Below are positions 25,151 to 34,201 of a stretch of DNA of 64,000 bases, one piece after another. Numbering within the stretch: position 1 is the stretch's first letter; each line of letters begins with the position of its first letter. The notes below the pieces were generated by a model, which saw nothing but the letters and a program-made list of their open reading frames with translations, searched no databases and was not told the origin of the DNA. Where the stretch lies: the NCBI GenBank assembly GCA_947593735.1, contig CANQDT010000001.1:84833-148832 (forward strand), given 5' to 3'. Made by a program: the position numbers and the translations under genes. Source of the stretch: an uncultured Lachnospiraceae bacterium. GTDB lineage: Bacteria; Bacillota; Clostridia; Lachnospirales; Lachnospiraceae.

Positions 25151-27604
25151 TTATTCCTGCGATTCCCCGAGATACTGTTCAAATTCTTCGGAAGACATCA
25201 GGATCTTCCGCGGTTTTGTCCCCTCCTCGGGTCCGACGACGCCCGCCTCCGCGAGCTGATCCATGATCCGCGCGGCGCGGTTGAATCCGATCTTAAAGAC
25301 ACGCTGCAGAGAACCGATGGACGCCTTGTCCTTATCAATGATAAACCGGGCGGCTTCCACAAAATATTCATCGACGTCGGAATTGCCGGATGCTCCCTGC
25401 GCCTCCGCCTGTGGTCCGTTTTCCGCGATCTTCGTCACGATCTCCTCATTATAGACCGCTTCTCCCGCCTGGTCTTTCAGGAAAGCGACGACCTTTCCGA
25501 CCTCCTGATCGGAAACAAACGCGCCCTGCACACGGACGGGTTTCTGATATCCCTGCGGATAAAACAACATATCTCCTTTTCCCATCAGCTTTTCCGCCCC
25601 GATCATATCGATGATCGTCCGGCTGTCCACGCCGGATGAAACCGCGAACGCGATCCTGGACGGGACGTTCGCTTTGATCAGGCCGGTAATGACATTGACG
25701 GAAGGTCGCTGCGTCGCGATCACAAGGTGGATCCCCGCCGCGCGCGCAAGCTGTGACAAGCGGACGATCGAATCTTCGACCTCGCTCGGCGCGACCATCA
25801 TCAGATCCGCCAGCTCATCCACAATAATGACGATCTGCGGCATCTTAGGCAGGTTTTCCTGCTGCACGCCGTCCGTCTTCCATACCTGTTCGATCTTGCG
25901 GTTATATCCCTCCAGGTTCCGTACGTTGACTTCCGCGAACTTTTTATACCGGTCGGTCATCTCCACAACCGCCCAGTTCAGCGCGCCAGCCGCTTTTTTC
26001 GGGTCGGTGACGACCGGGATCAGAAGATGGGGGATCCCGTCGTATACGCTCAGCTCCACGACCTTTGGATCGATCATGATCAGCTTTACTTCCGTAGGGT
26101 CGGCTTTATAGAGAATACTCATGATCAGGGTATTGATACAGACCGACTTACCGGAGCCGGTCGCTCCCGCGATCAGTAAATGCGGCATCTTCGCGATATC
26201 AGAAAGGATCACCTGTCCTCCGATATCTTTTCCGACGGCAAACGCGAGCTTGGACCGGAACTTCCGGAACTCGTCATTGTCGATCAGGTCCCGGAAATGG
26301 ACCGTCGTATTGGTCTTATTCGGCACTTCGATGCCAACGGCGGATTTCCCCGGGATCGGCGCTTCGATCCGTATGTCGGTCGCGGCAAGATTCAGCTTGA
26401 TATCGTCGGACAGCCCGACGATCTTGCTGACCTTGGTGCCCTGTTCCGGCTGCATTTCATATCTGGTCACGGACGGTCCGCAGCTTACGTTTGTGATCGT
26501 CACATTCACGCCAAAGCTCTCCAGCGTCTGCTGGAGCTTGATCGCGGTCCGGCGGTATTCGGATAATTTCCCCGTCGCCGTTCCTGTGCCTTTCTGCAGC
26601 AGATCGAGCGGGGGAAACTGATAATTGGCGAGCGGCGAATCGTCGATCACGATGTTCACTTCTTCCATTTGCGGCCGGTCCTTCTTTTTCAGGGGTTTCC
26701 CCGGCGTCTGCGCTTTCCCGTCGTCCGGTTCCTCTGCCGCCGCCGTTTCCTCATCCTCCGCCTCAATTCCTTCAAAAATCTTTTCATCCAGGATCGGCTG
26801 CGGTTTCTCCGGAACTTCCTGCACGGCAGAGTCCGGTTTCTTTTCGCGCGCCGGTCTTCCCCTGCGGCCCGCCTGTTCCGGACGGTCGTCCGTCTTCACC
26901 GCGGGAGCGGGGGAATCGTCGCTCAGATCCTGCTTCATCCCCCGGACAAATTGCGGGATCTGCCGGATCCCATTCGCCAGGGCGCGAAACAGCGCGCCGA
27001 AGCAGCTTGCGGTATATGTCACAATATAATAGAAGCATTGACGCAGTCCCTGAATAAATTTCCCTTCCGTCAAAACAGCAAGGCAAAGCACCATGACGAC
27101 AACCGTAAAAAATCCGGCGCCCCACTGTCCCAGAAAACCGGAAACCGCGTCGTAAATGTTTTTTCCGATCCATCCGCCTCCGCCGCGGCGCTTCATCCCA
27201 AACACTTCAAACAGCGTTTCCGTACCAACGAAAAGAAGGAGGAGCATTAGCGCGTTCCGAACCGACGATCCACGGAACGAAGAGTATACGAGATATTGGA
27301 TCAACAGAAAAATAAATATCGGAACAATATAATTCAGCCATCCAAATAAGGCAAAAAGAGAGCCGCTGATCCGCGCGCCGAACGACCCGCACAGACCGAA
27401 ATTACTGACAAATAAAAAAATCAATATGGCGGTATAGCAGACAAACAAAAGCTGTCTGGTCAGATCCCCGCTGTTTTTCTTCGCCGCGGGTTTTCTTTTC
27501 TGCGCCGTCCTGGAACCGGACGGCGCGGAAGATCTCTTTCTTCCTCCGGCAGCCAGTTTTCTCGCCGGCGTTGTTTTTTTCTTCGTTTTTTTCTTTGCAG
27601 CCAT
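25151..27604 (-). CDS. ftsK: DNA translocase FtsK/SpoIIIE
   Basis: 817 residues from the ATG giving [10 protein letters not shown], which has GGAGGG 4 bases upstream; the longer frame has no such site. Order: basic tail, four hydrophobic segments (about 55-195), a Pro/Glu-rich linker (about 215-330), the motor with [15 protein letters not shown] in the 470s and [11 protein letters not shown], and a C-terminal gamma winged helix ([19 protein letters not shown]) that reads chromosome-orientation sequences. It pumps DNA through the division or sporulation septum; which of the two names is right cannot be told from sequence. The gene lies upstream of fhs, folD and rimO. Confidence 0.95.
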   Translation of the reverse strand: MAAKKKTKKKTTPARKLAAGGRKRSSAPSGSRTAQKRKPAAKKNSGDLTRQLLFVCYTAILIFLFVSNFGLCGSFGARISGSLFALFGWLNYIVPIFIFLLIQYLVYSSFRGSSVRNALMLLLLFVGTETLFEVFGMKRRGGGGWIGKNIYDAVSGFLGQWGAGFFTVVVMVLCLAVLTEGKFIQGLRQCFYYIVTYTASCFGALFRALANGIRQIPQFVRGMKQDLSDDSPAPAVKTDDRPEQAGRRGRPAREKKPDSAVQEVPEKPQPILDEKIFEGIEAEDEETAAAEEPDDGKAQTPGKPLKKKDRPQMEEVNIVIDDSPLANYQFPPLDLLQKGTGTATGKLSEYRRTAIKLQQTLESFGVNVTITNVSCGPSVTRYEMQPEQGTKVSKIVGLSDDIKLNLAATDIRIEAPIPGKSAVGIEVPNKTNTTVHFRDLIDNDEFRKFRSKLAFAVGKDIGGQVILSDIAKMPHLLIAGATGSGKSVCINTLIMSILYKADPTEVKLIMIDPKVVELSVYDGIPHLLIPVVTDPKKAAGALNWAVVEMTDRYKKFAEVNVRNLEGYNRKIEQVWKTDGVQQENLPKMPQIVIIVDELADLMMVAPSEVEDSIVRLSQLARAAGIHLVIATQRPSVNVITGLIKANVPSRIAFAVSSGVDSRTIIDMIGAEKLMGKGDMLFYPQGYQKPVRVQGAFVSDQEVGKVVAFLKDQAGEAVYNEEIVTKIAENGPQAEAQGASGNSDVDEYFVEAARFIIDKDKASIGSLQRVFKIGFNRAARIMDQLAEAGVVGPEEGTKPRKILMSSEEFEQYLGESQE

Positions 27605-27694
27605 AAGCCCTCCAGATTTTCTGTCTATCATTATAATAAGATCACGGGTGCCGCCGCGCGCCGGATCTTCCCGATCCGGGATCGGTCCCTTTTA

Positions 27695-28570
27695 TCAAAG
27701 GACAAAATAGCATATGCTCGTTATTACGCCGACTGCCACGCAATAATAAGCGAAATAGCGGAATTTATTATTCCGGACGATCATCAGCATCGTTTTGATG
27801 CAGATGTACCCGGAGACCGCGGCGACTGCCATCCCCACAATATAGCAGAGCAGATCCGTCATGCGGATCGCGAACGCGCTGGCGTCGTGAAGCTCTAGCA
27901 GCGCGGAGCCCATCACAGCCGGGATCGACATGATAAAAGAATATTTGATCGCGAACTCTTTCTGAAATCCGGATTTCCGGCAGGCAAAGATCGTGCTGCC
28001 CGATCTGGAAATCCCGGGGAGCGTCGCGATGCCCTGAACCGTTCCCACAAAAAAAGCGTCCCGGTAGCTTGCGGAGACTTCGCTTTTTCCCCCTTCGGGC
28101 ATCCGATCCAGCACAAACAGCAGGATCCCGGTCACGATCAGGCAGATACCGGGGATGATCAGGATATCGCTCGCGCTCTCAATGATATCTTTCAGCAGGA
28201 GCCCGATCACCGCGGTCGGGATGGAGCTGACAAGGATCAGCAGGACAAACCGACGGTAGCTGTTCGTGATCACATGGCGATATTTTTTCTTATTTCCGGA
28301 AAACCGGTTGTGCAGGAAAACCCAGGCATTGTACAGCCATCCGCACAGGATGCTGACGCCCTCCACAAATAATTGCCGTACATCGTCCCAGTAAACGACA
28401 CAGATCGCCAGCAGGGTGCCGAGATGCAGCAATACGTCAAAGAGCAGTCCCGAATCCGTATTCATATGAAAAATATTTTTAAAAATAGCCAGATGCCCCG
28501 AGCTGCTGACCGGCAAAAATTCCGTCAGCCCCTGGACAAGGCCAAGGAATATCGATTGTATCAGATTCAT
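27695..28570 (-). CDS. uppP: Undecaprenyl-diphosphatase
   Basis: 291 residues, about eight hydrophobic segments. The two family motifs are GLTEFLPVSSSGH (14-26) with catalytic Glu and His, and LPGISRSGSTIFAC with the Arg of the phosphate site. It hydrolyses undecaprenyl pyrophosphate to the monophosphate at the membrane, recycling the carrier for peptidoglycan; it confers some bacitracin tolerance. It has its own promoter upstream and is 90 bp from ftsK. No defect seen. Confidence 0.96.
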   Translation of the reverse strand: MNLIQSIFLGLVQGLTEFLPVSSSGHLAIFKNIFHMNTDSGLLFDVLLHLGTLLAICVVYWDDVRQLFVEGVSILCGWLYNAWVFLHNRFSGNKKKYRHVITNSYRRFVLLILVSSIPTAVIGLLLKDIIESASDILIIPGICLIVTGILLFVLDRMPEGGKSEVSASYRDAFFVGTVQGIATLPGISRSGSTIFACRKSGFQKEFAIKYSFIMSIPAVMGSALLELHDASAFAIRMTDLLCYIVGMAVAAVSGYICIKTMLMIVRNNKFRYFAYYCVAVGVITSICYFVL

Positions 28571-28605
28571 TCTTCCAGTCCTCCATCCTCAAATCTTTCC
28601 TGTCT

Positions 28606-28634
28606 ATCTTACTATATTTTCCACGGTAATTCAA
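28606..28634 (-). promoter_or_regulatory. Promoter of uppP
   Basis: TTGAAT (28629-28634), 17-bp spacer, TAAGAT (28606-28611) on the minus strand, about 35 bp before the uppP start. Confidence 0.65.
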
Positions 28635-28729
28635 CACTTTCCTGGTATGGGATAAGCGGCAGAAACCGGGCATTTTTTTCATTTTTCTCATTAAAACAGA
28701 CGGAATTTTCCGCATTTCTAAAAAAAGTG

Positions 28730-28758
28730 TTTACAAATTGTTACGATTGTGTTACAAT
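28730..28758 (+). promoter_or_regulatory. Promoter of the 3D-domain gene
   Basis: TTTACA (28730-28735), 17-bp spacer, TACAAT (28753-28758). The remaining intergenic DNA between uppP and this gene (28571-28817) holds only the two divergent promoters. Confidence 0.7.
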
Positions 28759-28817
28759 TACAACCATCGTGAAAAAAGCCCGTTCTTTTGGGCTGATATC
28801 TGAAGGAGATTTTTTCT

Positions 28818-29252
28818 ATGAAAAGCAAATTTTTAGCAGCATGGATGCTTATGCTCTGTATCCTGACCGCATCGGTGCCGCTGCATACACAGGCTTCCAA
28901 AAAGACCGTGAGCAAAAAGGTCACGTCTCTCCTGGATGCCGGAGAAGATATCACATCCCTCGGCGAGTTTGAAGCTACCTTCTACTGCCCGGGACACTGC
29001 TGCAACGGAGGATACACCGGAACAGCGCTCGGCACAGCGTTAAAGCCGGGAAAGACCATTGCCGTAGACAAAAGCATCATCAAACTCGGTTCCGAAGTGA
29101 TCATCAAGTATCCGAATGGAAAAGTCGCCCGCTACAGGGCGGAGGATACCGGCGGAGCGATCCGCGGCAGGAGGATCGACGTATGCGTCGCCTCCCATGC
29201 GGAAGCAAATCGGATGGGACGCCAGAAAATTCAGGTGTACATAGTAAAATAG
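28818..29252 (+). CDS. Secreted 3D-domain protein (putative lytic transglycosylase type)
   Basis: 144 residues with AAGGAG before the ATG. A signal peptide covers about residues 1-27 (KFLAAWMLMLCILTASVPL, cleavage after HTQA). The rest is a 3D domain named for three conserved aspartates: here AVDKSIIKLGSEV, AEDTGGAIRGRRIDV and a closing VYIV strand; EATFYC and GTALGTALKPG are also typical. The fold is double-psi beta barrel, as in MltA and YuiC, so peptidoglycan cleavage outside the cell is likely. It lacks the G5 and DUF348 domains of larger relatives. It converges on proA with a 3-bp gap. Confidence 0.85.
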   Translation: MKSKFLAAWMLMLCILTASVPLHTQASKKTVSKKVTSLLDAGEDITSLGEFEATFYCPGHCCNGGYTGTALGTALKPGKTIAVDKSIIKLGSEVIIKYPNGKVARYRAEDTGGAIRGRRIDVCVASHAEANRMGRQKIQVYIVK

Positions 29253-29255
29253 CGT

Positions 29256-30503
29256 CTAAGACCGAATCTGCCCGTTTCCATAAATCATAAATTTCGTCGT
29301 CGTCAGTGCCTTTAACCCCATCGGCCCCCGGGCGTGGAGTTTTTGGGTACTGATCCCGATCTCCGCACCAAATCCAAATTCAAATCCGTCTGTAAATCTG
29401 GTAGACGCGTTGACATATACAGCCGACGCGTCGATCCGGGACAGAAACTGTTCCGCATGGGCAGGATCCTCTGTGACGATCGACTCCGAATGTTTTGTAT
29501 TATACCGGTTAATGTGGGTAATTGCTTCCGCGAGGGAATCCACGATTTTAACCGAAATGATCCGATCCAGATATTCCTTTCCCCAATCTTCTTCCGATGC
29601 CGGCGTCATCTGCGGGCATATTTTTTTTGCCCTTTCATCTCCCCTCATCTCAATCCCGTGCCTTTCCAGCGCTTCCGCGATCCGCGGCAGAGCCGTTTCC
29701 GCGATCGCGCGGTGAACCACAAGGGATTCGCATGTATTGCAGGTTCCAAGTCTCTGGCATTTCGCGTTCTCGACAATCGAAACCGCCATATCGACGTCCG
29801 CCCGGTCGTCCACATAAACATGGCAGTTCCCCGTCCCCGTCTCGATCACCGGGATCGTGCTGTTGCTGACAACCGTCCGGATCAGCCCTGCGCCCCCGCG
29901 CGGGATCAGCACGTCGATGCTGTCTTTCAGCTTCATCATCGCTGCCGCCGTTTCCCGGCTTGTATCTTCCAGAAGCTGTATGCTGTCTTCCGGACATTCT
30001 GTCTCTGCCAGCGCGCGCCGGATGGACGCAGCGATCGCCAGATTGGAATGGATGGCGTCGCTCCCGCCCCGCAGGATCACCGCGTTCCCGGTTTTAAAGC
30101 AAAGCGAAAACGCGTCTGCCGTTACATTCGGTCTGGATTCATATATAATACCGATCACTCCGAACGGAACTCTCTTTTCCCGGATCAGAAGCCCGTTCGG
30201 TCGGAGCGATTCGGAAATGATCTCGCCCAACGGGTTCTCCAGCCCTGCCACCTGGCGGATCCCATCCGCCATCGCGCGGATGCGCGCGCCGCTGAGGGCG
30301 AGACGGTCGATCATGCCCTCGCTCATTCCTTTTTCTTTCGCATGCTCCAGATCCTTCCGGTTTTCCTCCAGAATGATATCCGTGTCCTGTTCCAGACGGT
30401 CCGCCGATGCGCGCAGCGCGCACGCCTTCCGCTCCTCGCTCAGCTCCGCGAGCACAGCCGAAGCCGCTTTCGCCTGTTTTCCCATTTTTTCAAGATCAGT
30501 CAT
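29256..30503 (-). CDS. proA: Glutamate-5-semialdehyde dehydrogenase
   Basis: 415 residues. The aldehyde dehydrogenase-like core holds the catalytic cysteine in [16 protein letters not shown] (about residue 255), with [20 protein letters not shown] and [15 protein letters not shown] before it and [19 protein letters not shown] near the end. It reduces gamma-glutamyl phosphate to glutamate semialdehyde, the second step of proline synthesis. The ATG overlaps the proB stop by 8 bp, so the two are translationally coupled. Confidence 0.97.
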   Translation of the reverse strand: MTDLEKMGKQAKAASAVLAELSEERKACALRASADRLEQDTDIILEENRKDLEHAKEKGMSEGMIDRLALSGARIRAMADGIRQVAGLENPLGEIISESLRPNGLLIREKRVPFGVIGIIYESRPNVTADAFSLCFKTGNAVILRGGSDAIHSNLAIAASIRRALAETECPEDSIQLLEDTSRETAAAMMKLKDSIDVLIPRGGAGLIRTVVSNSTIPVIETGTGNCHVYVDDRADVDMAVSIVENAKCQRLGTCNTCESLVVHRAIAETALPRIAEALERHGIEMRGDERAKKICPQMTPASEEDWGKEYLDRIISVKIVDSLAEAITHINRYNTKHSESIVTEDPAHAEQFLSRIDASAVYVNASTRFTDGFEFGFGAEIGISTQKLHARGPMGLKALTTTKFMIYGNGQIRS

Positions 30504-31371
30504 GATGAACCGCTCCTTTTCCCAGATAATTTTTTTGTTCCAGATAATCCATCAAATGAAAACTTTCGTCCGGATGGGAGAGAAACAACGTCCCGACCTC
30601 GTCTCCCGCCATGATCCGGCTGATGATCCCCATCTGGGAGGCGTTGGCGATGATCATATCCGCGCCGCTCGCCGTCGCGATGCGCGCAGCCGCGATCTTG
30701 GTCGCCATCCCTCCGGTCCCAAACGCCGTGTCATTGTCTTTCCCCATCGCTTCAATCCCGGCGTCGATCGCCGTGACGAGGGGGATCAGCCTGGCATTCG
30801 GGTTGCTTCTCGGATCATCGGTATAAAGCCCGTCGATATCCGATAAAAGGATCAGCAGGTCCGCCTCCACAATCGCGGCGACAACCGCCGCCAGGTTATC
30901 ATTATCGCCAAACTCGATCTCCTCCGTGGATACCGTATCATTTTCATTGACGACCGGAATGATCCCCAGATTCAGCAGTTCCCGGAATGTATTTCTCGCG
31001 TTGGTCCGCCGGTGGGCATGAAGCATCGTATCCTTTGTCAGAAGGATCTGCGCCGCTTTCTGGTTATATTCCGCAAATAATTTCTGATAGGTCATCATCA
31101 GCTGTCCCTGCCCGACCGCGGCGCACGCCTGTTTCATGGCAAGCTCCTCCGGTCTTTCCCGCAAGCCGATGGCTTTCCGCCCGACCACGATCGCGCCGGA
31201 GGAAACGAGGATAACGTCTTTTCCCTGGTTGTTCAGATCGCTCAGGATGCGGACCAGCCGCTCGAGCTTCTGGTAATTCATATTTCCGGTTTCCTCATGA
31301 ATCAGGGACGAGGAACCGATCTTAACGACAATCCGTTTTTTCTCTTTTAATCTCTTTCTGTATTCCTGCAT
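30496..31371 (-). CDS. proB: Glutamate 5-kinase
   Basis: 291 residues: an amino acid kinase domain only, without the C-terminal PUA domain found in E. coli ProB. Motifs are [39 protein letters not shown] (substrate site) and [15 protein letters not shown]. It phosphorylates glutamate in the first step of proline synthesis. Loss of PUA is common among Firmicutes. It overlaps the glycosyltransferase upstream by 25 bp. No proline T-box or separate promoter is seen before it. Confidence 0.96.
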   Translation of the reverse strand: MQEYRKRLKEKKRIVVKIGSSSLIHEETGNMNYQKLERLVRILSDLNNQGKDVILVSSGAIVVGRKAIGLRERPEELAMKQACAAVGQGQLMMTYQKLFAEYNQKAAQILLTKDTMLHAHRRTNARNTFRELLNLGIIPVVNENDTVSTEEIEFGDNDNLAAVVAAIVEADLLILLSDIDGLYTDDPRSNPNARLIPLVTAIDAGIEAMGKDNDTAFGTGGMATKIAAARIATASGADMIIANASQMGIISRIMAGDEVGTLFLSHPDESFHLMDYLEQKNYLGKGAVHHD

Positions 31372-32309
31372 TCTTCTTTTTCTTCCTTTTTTTCCTTCTT
31401 TTCACTGATAATATAGCGCGGTCTTCCTTTTACCTCGTCATAGATCATCGCGATATACGCCCCGATGATCCCAAGGCTCAGCATCATTCCCCCGGCGACA
31501 AAGACAAGGAAAATAATGAGAGTCGGATATCCTCCTGCCGACCTGCCCCGGAAATGGCTGACGACCGCGTCAATGCTCAATAGGATCCCGGCAAGGATCA
31601 GGAGCGCGCCAAACGCGAAGATCAGATACAGCGGTTTGTTGGAAAACGCCGTGAGATTTTTTAATCCGTATTTTAACAGGGAACGGTTGGACCATTTGGT
31701 CGTTCCCGCGGCGCGCTCCGATACTTCATAGGTCACCGACGCGCTCCGGTATCCGACCCAGAAAGACAGCGCGCGGAAAAATGTATTGCGCTCCGGAAGA
31801 TCGCACAACGCCTGTACTGCCTTGCGGTCCAGCAGCTTAAAATCAGACGCGTTTTTCATGTCCATCCCGATCGTTCTGCCGAGGAGTCGGTAAAATATGT
31901 TGGCAAACGCCTTTCGGATCCCCGGCTCTTCCCCGCGGCTTTCTTTTCTGCCCTCGACTACCTCATATCCCTCCTGCCACAGGGCGATCATCTCCGGAAT
32001 CGTTTCAACCGGATGCTGCAGATCCGCGTCCATCACGACGCAGCAATCCCCTTTCGCCTGATGAAGCCCGGAGAAAATCGCGGCTTCCTTTCCAAAATTC
32101 CTGGAAAACCGGATGGTCTTTACGCGGCTGTCCGCTTCCTGAAGTCCGGACAGGATCTGATAGGTGTCATCCTGCGACCCGTCGTCGATCCATATATACT
32201 CGAACCGCATCAAGGGAAGCTCCCGCTCCAGCCATTTCAAGCCGTCATAAAGCAAAGGGATCGTTTCCGCTTCATTGCGGCATGGAATTATAATTGATAC
32301 GAACGCCAT
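31347..32309 (-). CDS. Family 2 glycosyltransferase, polyprenyl-phosphate sugar synthase type
   Basis: 320 residues from the ATG giving MAFVSIIIPCRNEAETI; a longer frame runs into azlD. The GT-A domain has CRNEAET, WIDDGSQDDT (uridine/metal), FSRNFGKEAAIFSG, MDADLQHPVETIPEM (DXD-like) and NTFFRALSFWVGY. Two C-terminal hydrophobic helices (LYLIFAFGALLILAGIL; VFVAGGMMLSLGIIGAYI) resemble GtrB and DPM1-like enzymes that load a sugar onto undecaprenyl phosphate. Substrate unknown. It ends in a charged Lys/Glu tail overlapping proB. Its job in a cell-envelope pathway is inference. Confidence 0.88.
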   Translation of the reverse strand: MAFVSIIIPCRNEAETIPLLYDGLKWLERELPLMRFEYIWIDDGSQDDTYQILSGLQEADSRVKTIRFSRNFGKEAAIFSGLHQAKGDCCVVMDADLQHPVETIPEMIALWQEGYEVVEGRKESRGEEPGIRKAFANIFYRLLGRTIGMDMKNASDFKLLDRKAVQALCDLPERNTFFRALSFWVGYRSASVTYEVSERAAGTTKWSNRSLLKYGLKNLTAFSNKPLYLIFAFGALLILAGILLSIDAVVSHFRGRSAGGYPTLIIFLVFVAGGMMLSLGIIGAYIAMIYDEVKGRPRYIISEKKEKKEEKEECRNTERD

Positions 32310-32344
32310 CAGCTTGTCCTTCTTTCCATAAATCTGTGCGCTGG

Positions 32345-32674
32345 TCAGGAAAAGACCGTCTGCACCAGCAGCATATAGCAGATCGTCCCACCCGCGATCG
32401 AAACAAGCATCTGCCGCTTCCACAGGTGCAGCAGGACCACAAGCCCGATCGAAATGATCTCCGGTATGGCATGGTTTCCGGAAAAAAGGCTTACCCCTTT
32501 CAGGCTGTAGACGACCAGCAAGCCAAATACCGCCGGGGCAAGCACCTTGCCGAGATATTGGATGTATCCGGGCACGGGCTTATCTTTTGGAAAGACAAGA
32601 AACGGAAGAAACCGGGTCAGCATGGTTCCAAGGACGATCACCGCGATCGTCAGGATCCTCTGTATCGTCGTCAT
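32345..32674 (-). CDS. azlD: AzlD-family branched-chain amino acid transport protein
   Basis: 109 residues with four hydrophobic segments; [14 protein letters not shown] and [22 protein letters not shown] are typical of AzlD. It forms a complex with AzlC that exports branched-chain amino acids in B. subtilis. It begins right after the azlC stop, so both are one unit. Confidence 0.9.
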   Translation of the reverse strand: MTTIQRILTIAVIVLGTMLTRFLPFLVFPKDKPVPGYIQYLGKVLAPAVFGLLVVYSLKGVSLFSGNHAIPEIISIGLVVLLHLWKRQMLVSIAGGTICYMLLVQTVFS

Positions 32675-32675
32675 T

Positions 32676-33401
32676 TTACACTTCCTCCTTTTCCAACGTG
32701 CCCCGGAGCAATGTCAGCACTCCAAGGATCACAGCCATCGACGGGATGATAAAGTTTTCGCTGCCGAAGATTAGCAGGCAGAGAAAGGATAAACCCAGTC
32801 CCAGAACCGAACTGACATGACTGCTCTCTTTCCGCCACTGATCCATAAAGATCACGACAAACATCGCCGTCATAACAAAATCAAGCCCTTTCAGATCAAA
32901 ATGGATCATCGGACCGAATACACCGCCGAGCGTAGCGCCGGCAAACCAGTAACAATGATTCAGGAACGTCACGAAAAACTGAAACCATTCCCTGTCCACA
33001 TCTTCCGGTATGGAAGCCGTATAATTGACAGAAAAGCTCTCATCGCACATGCCAAAGACCAGATACCATTTTTTTATGCCTTTCCCATTGTACCGGTCCA
33101 GCATGGAAATCCCGTAAAACAAATGCCTGGCGTTGATCATCAGCGTCATGAGAAACGCCTGCAGGGGATGGAACGCCCCGAGCAGCATATTCACGGCGAC
33201 AAATTCCATGGAACCCGCAAATATGGTGACGCTCATGATCATCGGATACCAGACGGAAAAACCGGACGCGCGCATATAGACGCCGTATGTAAATCCCAAA
33301 AACAAAAATCCTGTCATGATCGGGATCGTGTACGGCCATGCCGCGAGGAACGCTTTTTTTCGCACACCGCGCCTGTTTTCCCGCAGTTTCTTCTGCTCCA
33401 T
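32676..33401 (-). CDS. azlC: AzlC-family branched-chain amino acid exporter
   Basis: 241 residues with about seven hydrophobic segments. [39 protein letters not shown] and [14 protein letters not shown] are AzlC hallmarks; the last corresponds to the conserved NARHLxYG. Together with azlD it would export leucine, isoleucine and valine or their analogues. It starts 18 bp after the sirtuin stop. No regulator such as AzlB is adjacent. Confidence 0.93.
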   Translation of the reverse strand: MEQKKLRENRRGVRKKAFLAAWPYTIPIMTGFLFLGFTYGVYMRASGFSVWYPMIMSVTIFAGSMEFVAVNMLLGAFHPLQAFLMTLMINARHLFYGISMLDRYNGKGIKKWYLVFGMCDESFSVNYTASIPEDVDREWFQFFVTFLNHCYWFAGATLGGVFGPMIHFDLKGLDFVMTAMFVVIFMDQWRKESSHVSSVLGLGLSFLCLLIFGSENFIIPSMAVILGVLTLLRGTLEKEEV

Positions 33402-33419
33402 TTTCTTTTCGACCGCTCC

Positions 33420-34160
33420 TTACCTGTTTTTTCTTATCGTGATCCGACCCAGGACCTCCCCGATCGGGGCGGAGATCATAAGCTCCGCGCCTACCTCTCT
33501 CGCTGTCTCGCTCTTGTTGATCACAACCAGATGTTTCCCGTGGAAATAATCAATAAATCCGGCTGCCGGATATACGACGAGCGACGTCCCGCCGATGATA
33601 AGCGTGTCCGCGTCCCGGATCGCCCGAATGCTTTTTTCGATCAGACCGGAATTTAATCCCTCCTCATACAGTACCACATCCGGCTTGATCACGCCGCCGC
33701 AGGAGGAACACCGCGGGACGCCCTCTGCCTGCCTGACATATTCCGCGTTATAAAACGCGCCGCACTTCTGACAATAATTCCGGTGGATGCTCCCGTGAAG
33801 CTCATATACCGTTTTGCTCCCCGCCGCCTGATGGAGCCCGTCGATGTTCTGCGTGACAACCGCCGTCAGGATCCCTGCCTGTTCCATCTCGGCGAGCTTT
33901 TTGTGGGCGGCATTCGGCTTCGCGTCCGGAAACATCATATTCGTTTTATAAAAATCATAAAACGCTTCGGTATTTTTCATGAAAAAACTGTGGCTGACGA
34001 TCTGCTCCGGGGAATACCGGTATTCCTGCTGATATAACCCGTCCGCGCTCCGGAAATCCGGTATTCCGCTTTCGGTCGATACGCCCGCGCCGCCGAAAAA
34101 AACGATCCGCGAACTGTCGTCTACCACGCGCTGTAATTGATTGATCTTATCGTCCAACAT
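33420..34160 (-). CDS. cobB: NAD-dependent protein deacylase (sirtuin)
   Basis: 246 residues. GGAGVSTESGIPDFR (23-37) binds NAD, TQNIDGLHQAAG and VYELHGS (catalytic His) follow, and two CxxC pairs (CQKCGAFY, CSSCGGVIKPD) hold the structural zinc. VLYEEGLNSGLIEKS and IIGGTSLVVYPAAG close the fold. It removes acyl groups from lysine using NAD. The Arg/Tyr pair of desuccinylases is not obvious, so deacetylase is the default. It is probably the first gene of a unit continuing into azlCD. Confidence 0.95.
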   Translation of the reverse strand: MLDDKINQLQRVVDDSSRIVFFGGAGVSTESGIPDFRSADGLYQQEYRYSPEQIVSHSFFMKNTEAFYDFYKTNMMFPDAKPNAAHKKLAEMEQAGILTAVVTQNIDGLHQAAGSKTVYELHGSIHRNYCQKCGAFYNAEYVRQAEGVPRCSSCGGVIKPDVVLYEEGLNSGLIEKSIRAIRDADTLIIGGTSLVVYPAAGFIDYFHGKHLVVINKSETAREVGAELMISAPIGEVLGRITIRKNR

Positions 34161-34201
34161 CTGTTCCGCCTCCCGTTCCCGCTGAACTCTGCCTGAAATT
34201 C